DNA from: Tribonema minus
Taxonomy: Eukaryota; Sar; Xanthophyceae; Tribonematales; Tribonemataceae
Assembly (NCBI GenBank): GCA_017506865.1
Contig: JAFCMP010000041.1
Coordinates: 62,001-126,000 of the forward strand
Reading direction: 5' to 3'
DNA: 64,000 bases
The position numbers and the translations under genes are program-made. Positions 61,227 through 64,000 of the stretch are shown piece by piece. How positions within the stretch are numbered: the stretch's first letter is position 1; each line of letters begins with the position of its first letter. The notes under the pieces are model-generated. The model did not search any database, had not been told where the DNA came from, and saw only the letters and a program-made list of their open reading frames with translations.

Positions 61227-63683
61227 GCCGCTGCCACGCCATTGCTGAGCCGTGCTGCAGGTTTTGGTGTTGATGTCTGCGGCGGTCTGCAGCGCGTTGC
61301 ACCAGCGGCTGCTGCAGGCGAGCCAGTGTCTGCAGCAATGCTGGCGGCACTGGCGGCAGCGCGTTGATGTGGAGTGGCAATGGCGGCACCAGCAGCAGCC
61401 AAACTCAGCACGGCTCTTGCCATAGCTGATCGCGAAGGGGACACGTGAACAACCGTCTTGCCGGCACCTATGGGGAGAGTGGCAGCAGTAACAGCAGAAC
61501 CCGCCACTGGGGTTGTTACCGCAGTAGCACCGGGACTGATTAGGGCGGGGTTGCGGCGGTAGTAGCATGGAGGGCTCGTGTGTGATTATCACTGTGATGT
61601 CATGTGTACTTCAGTAGCATTGTTGTTGCAGCACATTAGCAAACGTTCCGCATCACAGGCTGGTGTACCATGCATCCCATCCTGCGCGCATCATGTTGTA
61701 CTTCTTGAAGTATCCGTCTGGTCCATCAGTCAGCCTTGGCGTCAACTACGACAACAGGCTGCATTCAAAGCCATTGTGCACGAAGAGAATGTATACGATG
61801 GGATCTCATGGTCCTAGCACTTGTCATTGTGGCAACATTTGCATTGTTGCGCCACCATATGGATGATTGTTATACGTGCAGGTACAGGTTTCCTTGCAAT
61901 TATTTCTTCCACACCTTTGGCGCGCGCTTCAAGTGCCGGTCAATGAGGGTTACGCTTCACTTTTTTTGGTCGGTCGGTTGAGCTGGTGCTGTGCAACAGA
62001 GGCCGCTTGTGTTGGCGCTGTGTAACAGAGACCTCATATGTCTGAGGCGTACAAGCCGTAGAGCTGTAGCCACTGCTTTAGCATCATAGCAACTCATCAA
62101 GGTGCGACTGCCATGCTTGGGATCCCAATAATCCTATCTCTTACTCAACTCATCTAGGATGCAGAATGGTGGAGCAACAGCATTGAACGATCATCAACTG
62201 TCACACTCAAGTTGTGCTGACCAATGGCCACAACCTTCAACACTGCGATGCCATCTTCAGTCGAGACAACTTCACCTCCTAGCTCAGATGAAATGTGCCT
62301 AATCTCAACCAATGTCAACTTCAACCACAAAAGGTTGGCAGAGGCTGAGGCCAACAACCTGGTACCAGGCAATTTCTAACGGTTTGCTCATCCCACTGCC
62401 GATTTGTCAATTTGCACTACACATTCTCGAGAGTGCCCTGAGTAAGCCTCACGCAATGGGCTTGGTGCACTAATGGCAGCCTGAGGGGCAACTAACCAGG
62501 GCAGTTTCTGATTCCAGTTGCAAAAAGGGCGGCACTTTGGCATGCAGTGGGCATCATGGTGTTTGCCTGCAGTCACTTCGGTATTCAAACACTTCCTCAG
62601 CCCTTGAAGCGTTTGATGGTGTGATGACTATGTGCATGACACTGGCAGCACGCGCGAGTGCGCTCACTCAAAATGCATGCACGTTCGCAGTCCTGGTGGA
62701 AGCACTTTGACTTCCAATGATGGGGCCCATTGACAGCTCTCTGGCATCAAGGTCAACTTGGCGGCAGGCATATGCTGGGCAAGCATGGCATTGGACAATG
62801 ACATGCTTCAACGTCTTGTTGAAGTAGTTTGTTCTGATGAGACACAGGACAAATCAGTCGTGGTAGTGGAGGTGCCGCTGCTGAAGGCGCTTTGTCACCA
62901 CCCCGGAAATGCCATGTCCAAACGGTATCTTTGATGAGTTATGATATGGTGCATGTGATACCCGAGCAGAAAGTCATTGACAGCACATGCTAAAGCGCAA
63001 GTGTAGCTTGCAACATCAAACCACCAACAGGTCACCTTGCATGGCAGTTAGTTCACCGCATTTGTTCACCACATAAGCAGACGGCGTGCCCCCCTTGTGC
63101 ATCTCTTTCAATGCCTCAAGTAGAAGTTGTGCGTTGCATCACCACCGAGTCAATTGTCAAATTGAAGTTGCCATTTGCACACCGCCCTACCCAATGAAAC
63201 TACAAAGCAGAGTTGCAGACGAACACCAGTGCTCCGCACTACACCACACTCATAATTTTGCAGCAAGCAACAAGCATGACCAACACCAACCACACTGCAC
63301 GACAACAGATGTGGCACTGGCACTGTGACGGCGACAGTGCCCTGTTTGTGGCAGTGCTCCTCTGCTGCGGCAGCATGTGCTGCGCCGTAGTGACGAGCGC
63401 TGCTGCCATGCCGTCCTCATCGCTCAACACAACACGCACGCTCAGGCTGCGCCACACCCCCCCTAGCAAATCTACACTCACAATGACCGTTGGACGCTGG
63501 GTGTCGACCTTGTGCCAGGGCATCACCTGCCCACACACAAACTTTGTCCTGCCAGTGAACTACAGCAGCGAGCACGGGCGGTCACACTCTGTGGCACGTC
63601 TCAGCAGCGCTCGACATCTTTAGAGGTTATAGCAGCCTGAACCGCGCTCACGCGCTGACATCCCAGGCCAACGACAACTCGTA
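61227..63683. other. Convergent intergenic region, possible decayed coding sequence
   Basis: No gene is supported. On the minus strand several segments look coding but change frame or meet stops. They include ELGGEVVSTEDGIAVLKVVA (near 62270), GHSRECVVQIDKSAVG (near 62410), LIRTNYFNKTLKHVIVQCHA (near 62820) and ALKEMHKGGTPSAYVVNKCG (near 63090). They may be remains of one old gene or retroelement. I cannot name the family. Composition is less GC-rich than the neighbours. Confidence 0.4.
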
Positions 63684-64000
63684 CTACCAGTGGAGCGCCG
63701 CAGCGGCGGCAGCGGCGCAGGCGAGCGCCGCCACGCCGCCGCGCACTGCAGCAGCGCTCGACTGAGCCTGCTTGACGGCGTCCGCCGCTGCCGTGCACTC
63801 GAACGAATCGCTGCACGTGCCGGCGCAGCACGGCATGTCTGCGCTGCACGCTGAGCCAGTCGCCGCGCAGTTGGTAGGCGTCGCGGGCTGCGCTGGGTCG
63901 CCCGCGGCGGGCGCCTGGGGGGGTCGAGGGGGCAGCGCATCATTGCTCAGCGTGGTGGCGCGCGCGCGTACATACAGTATGATGGCGCATCATTGCTCAG
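63684..64000 (-). CDS. Third cystine-knot surface protein, 3' exon only (runs off the right edge)
   Basis: The last exon is 63914-63684 on the minus strand: acceptor CCCCCCCAG, then 76 codons and TAG. It contains a six-Cys knot (NCAATGSACSADMPCC, then AGTCSDSFEC; spacing 6-5-0-3-5) and a C-terminal Ala-rich hydrophobic stretch ending AAALHW. This closely parallels the GPI-like end LSMGLQW of the paralogue at 47777-51613. Upstream exons, expected to include a CBM6-like domain, lie beyond 64000. The gene is convergent to the giant paralogue. Confidence 0.78.

Overview
This is nuclear DNA of a eukaryotic microalga. The evidence is intron-rich genes (54 splice donors placed), GC-rich exons with long introns, and degenerate TTAGGG-type repeats. 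A GAPDH carries a bipartite plastid leader ending in an AFAP motif, which is typical of algae with a red secondary plastid (ochrophytes such as pelagophytes or diatoms, or haptophytes). I cannot fix the genus. There are no operons, CRISPR arrays, recognisable tRNA or rRNA genes, or intact transposons.

Layout, left to right. (1) 1704-4441, minus: plastid-targeted GAPDH, 4 exons. (2) 4820-11436, plus: N-myristoyltransferase, 9 exons, divergent from GAPDH; a 34-bp palindrome lies in the shared 378-bp promoter region. (3) 13293-28741, minus: an OSCA/CSC1/TMEM63-type channel, at least 18 exons, with an unusual C-terminal WW-domain tail. (4) 30550-37012, minus: a BAH-ELM2 nuclear protein resembling MTA-family corepressors, 9 exons. 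(5) 37570-46004, plus: an 898-aa protein with about eight CTFxPxI-type motifs, nearly all on separate exons. (6) 47777-51613 and 53300-61226, plus, and 63684 to the right edge, minus: a cluster of related secreted or cell-surface proteins. The first two combine a CBM6-like domain with cystine-knot modules and a C-terminal membrane anchor. The second is a 1842-aa protein with a 4.5-kb low-complexity exon. The third is cut by the window edge and shows only its knot and tail.

Exons were joined by reading consensus splice sites and requiring reading-frame phase to match across every junction. All reported models keep frame throughout. The first two genes are housekeeping genes and the next two are a membrane sensor and a chromatin protein. 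The surface-protein cluster is the accessory part.

The most unexpected signal is structural. In at least five places an exon edge, together with its splice site, has been copied into the adjoining intron (GAPDH, NMT, the CTF-motif gene, and twice in the channel gene). The copies range from nearly perfect to decayed. Introns are also full of a TTGAAGT/ACTTCAA word, pure C tracts just before acceptors, and CCCTAA arrays used as polypyrimidine tracts.
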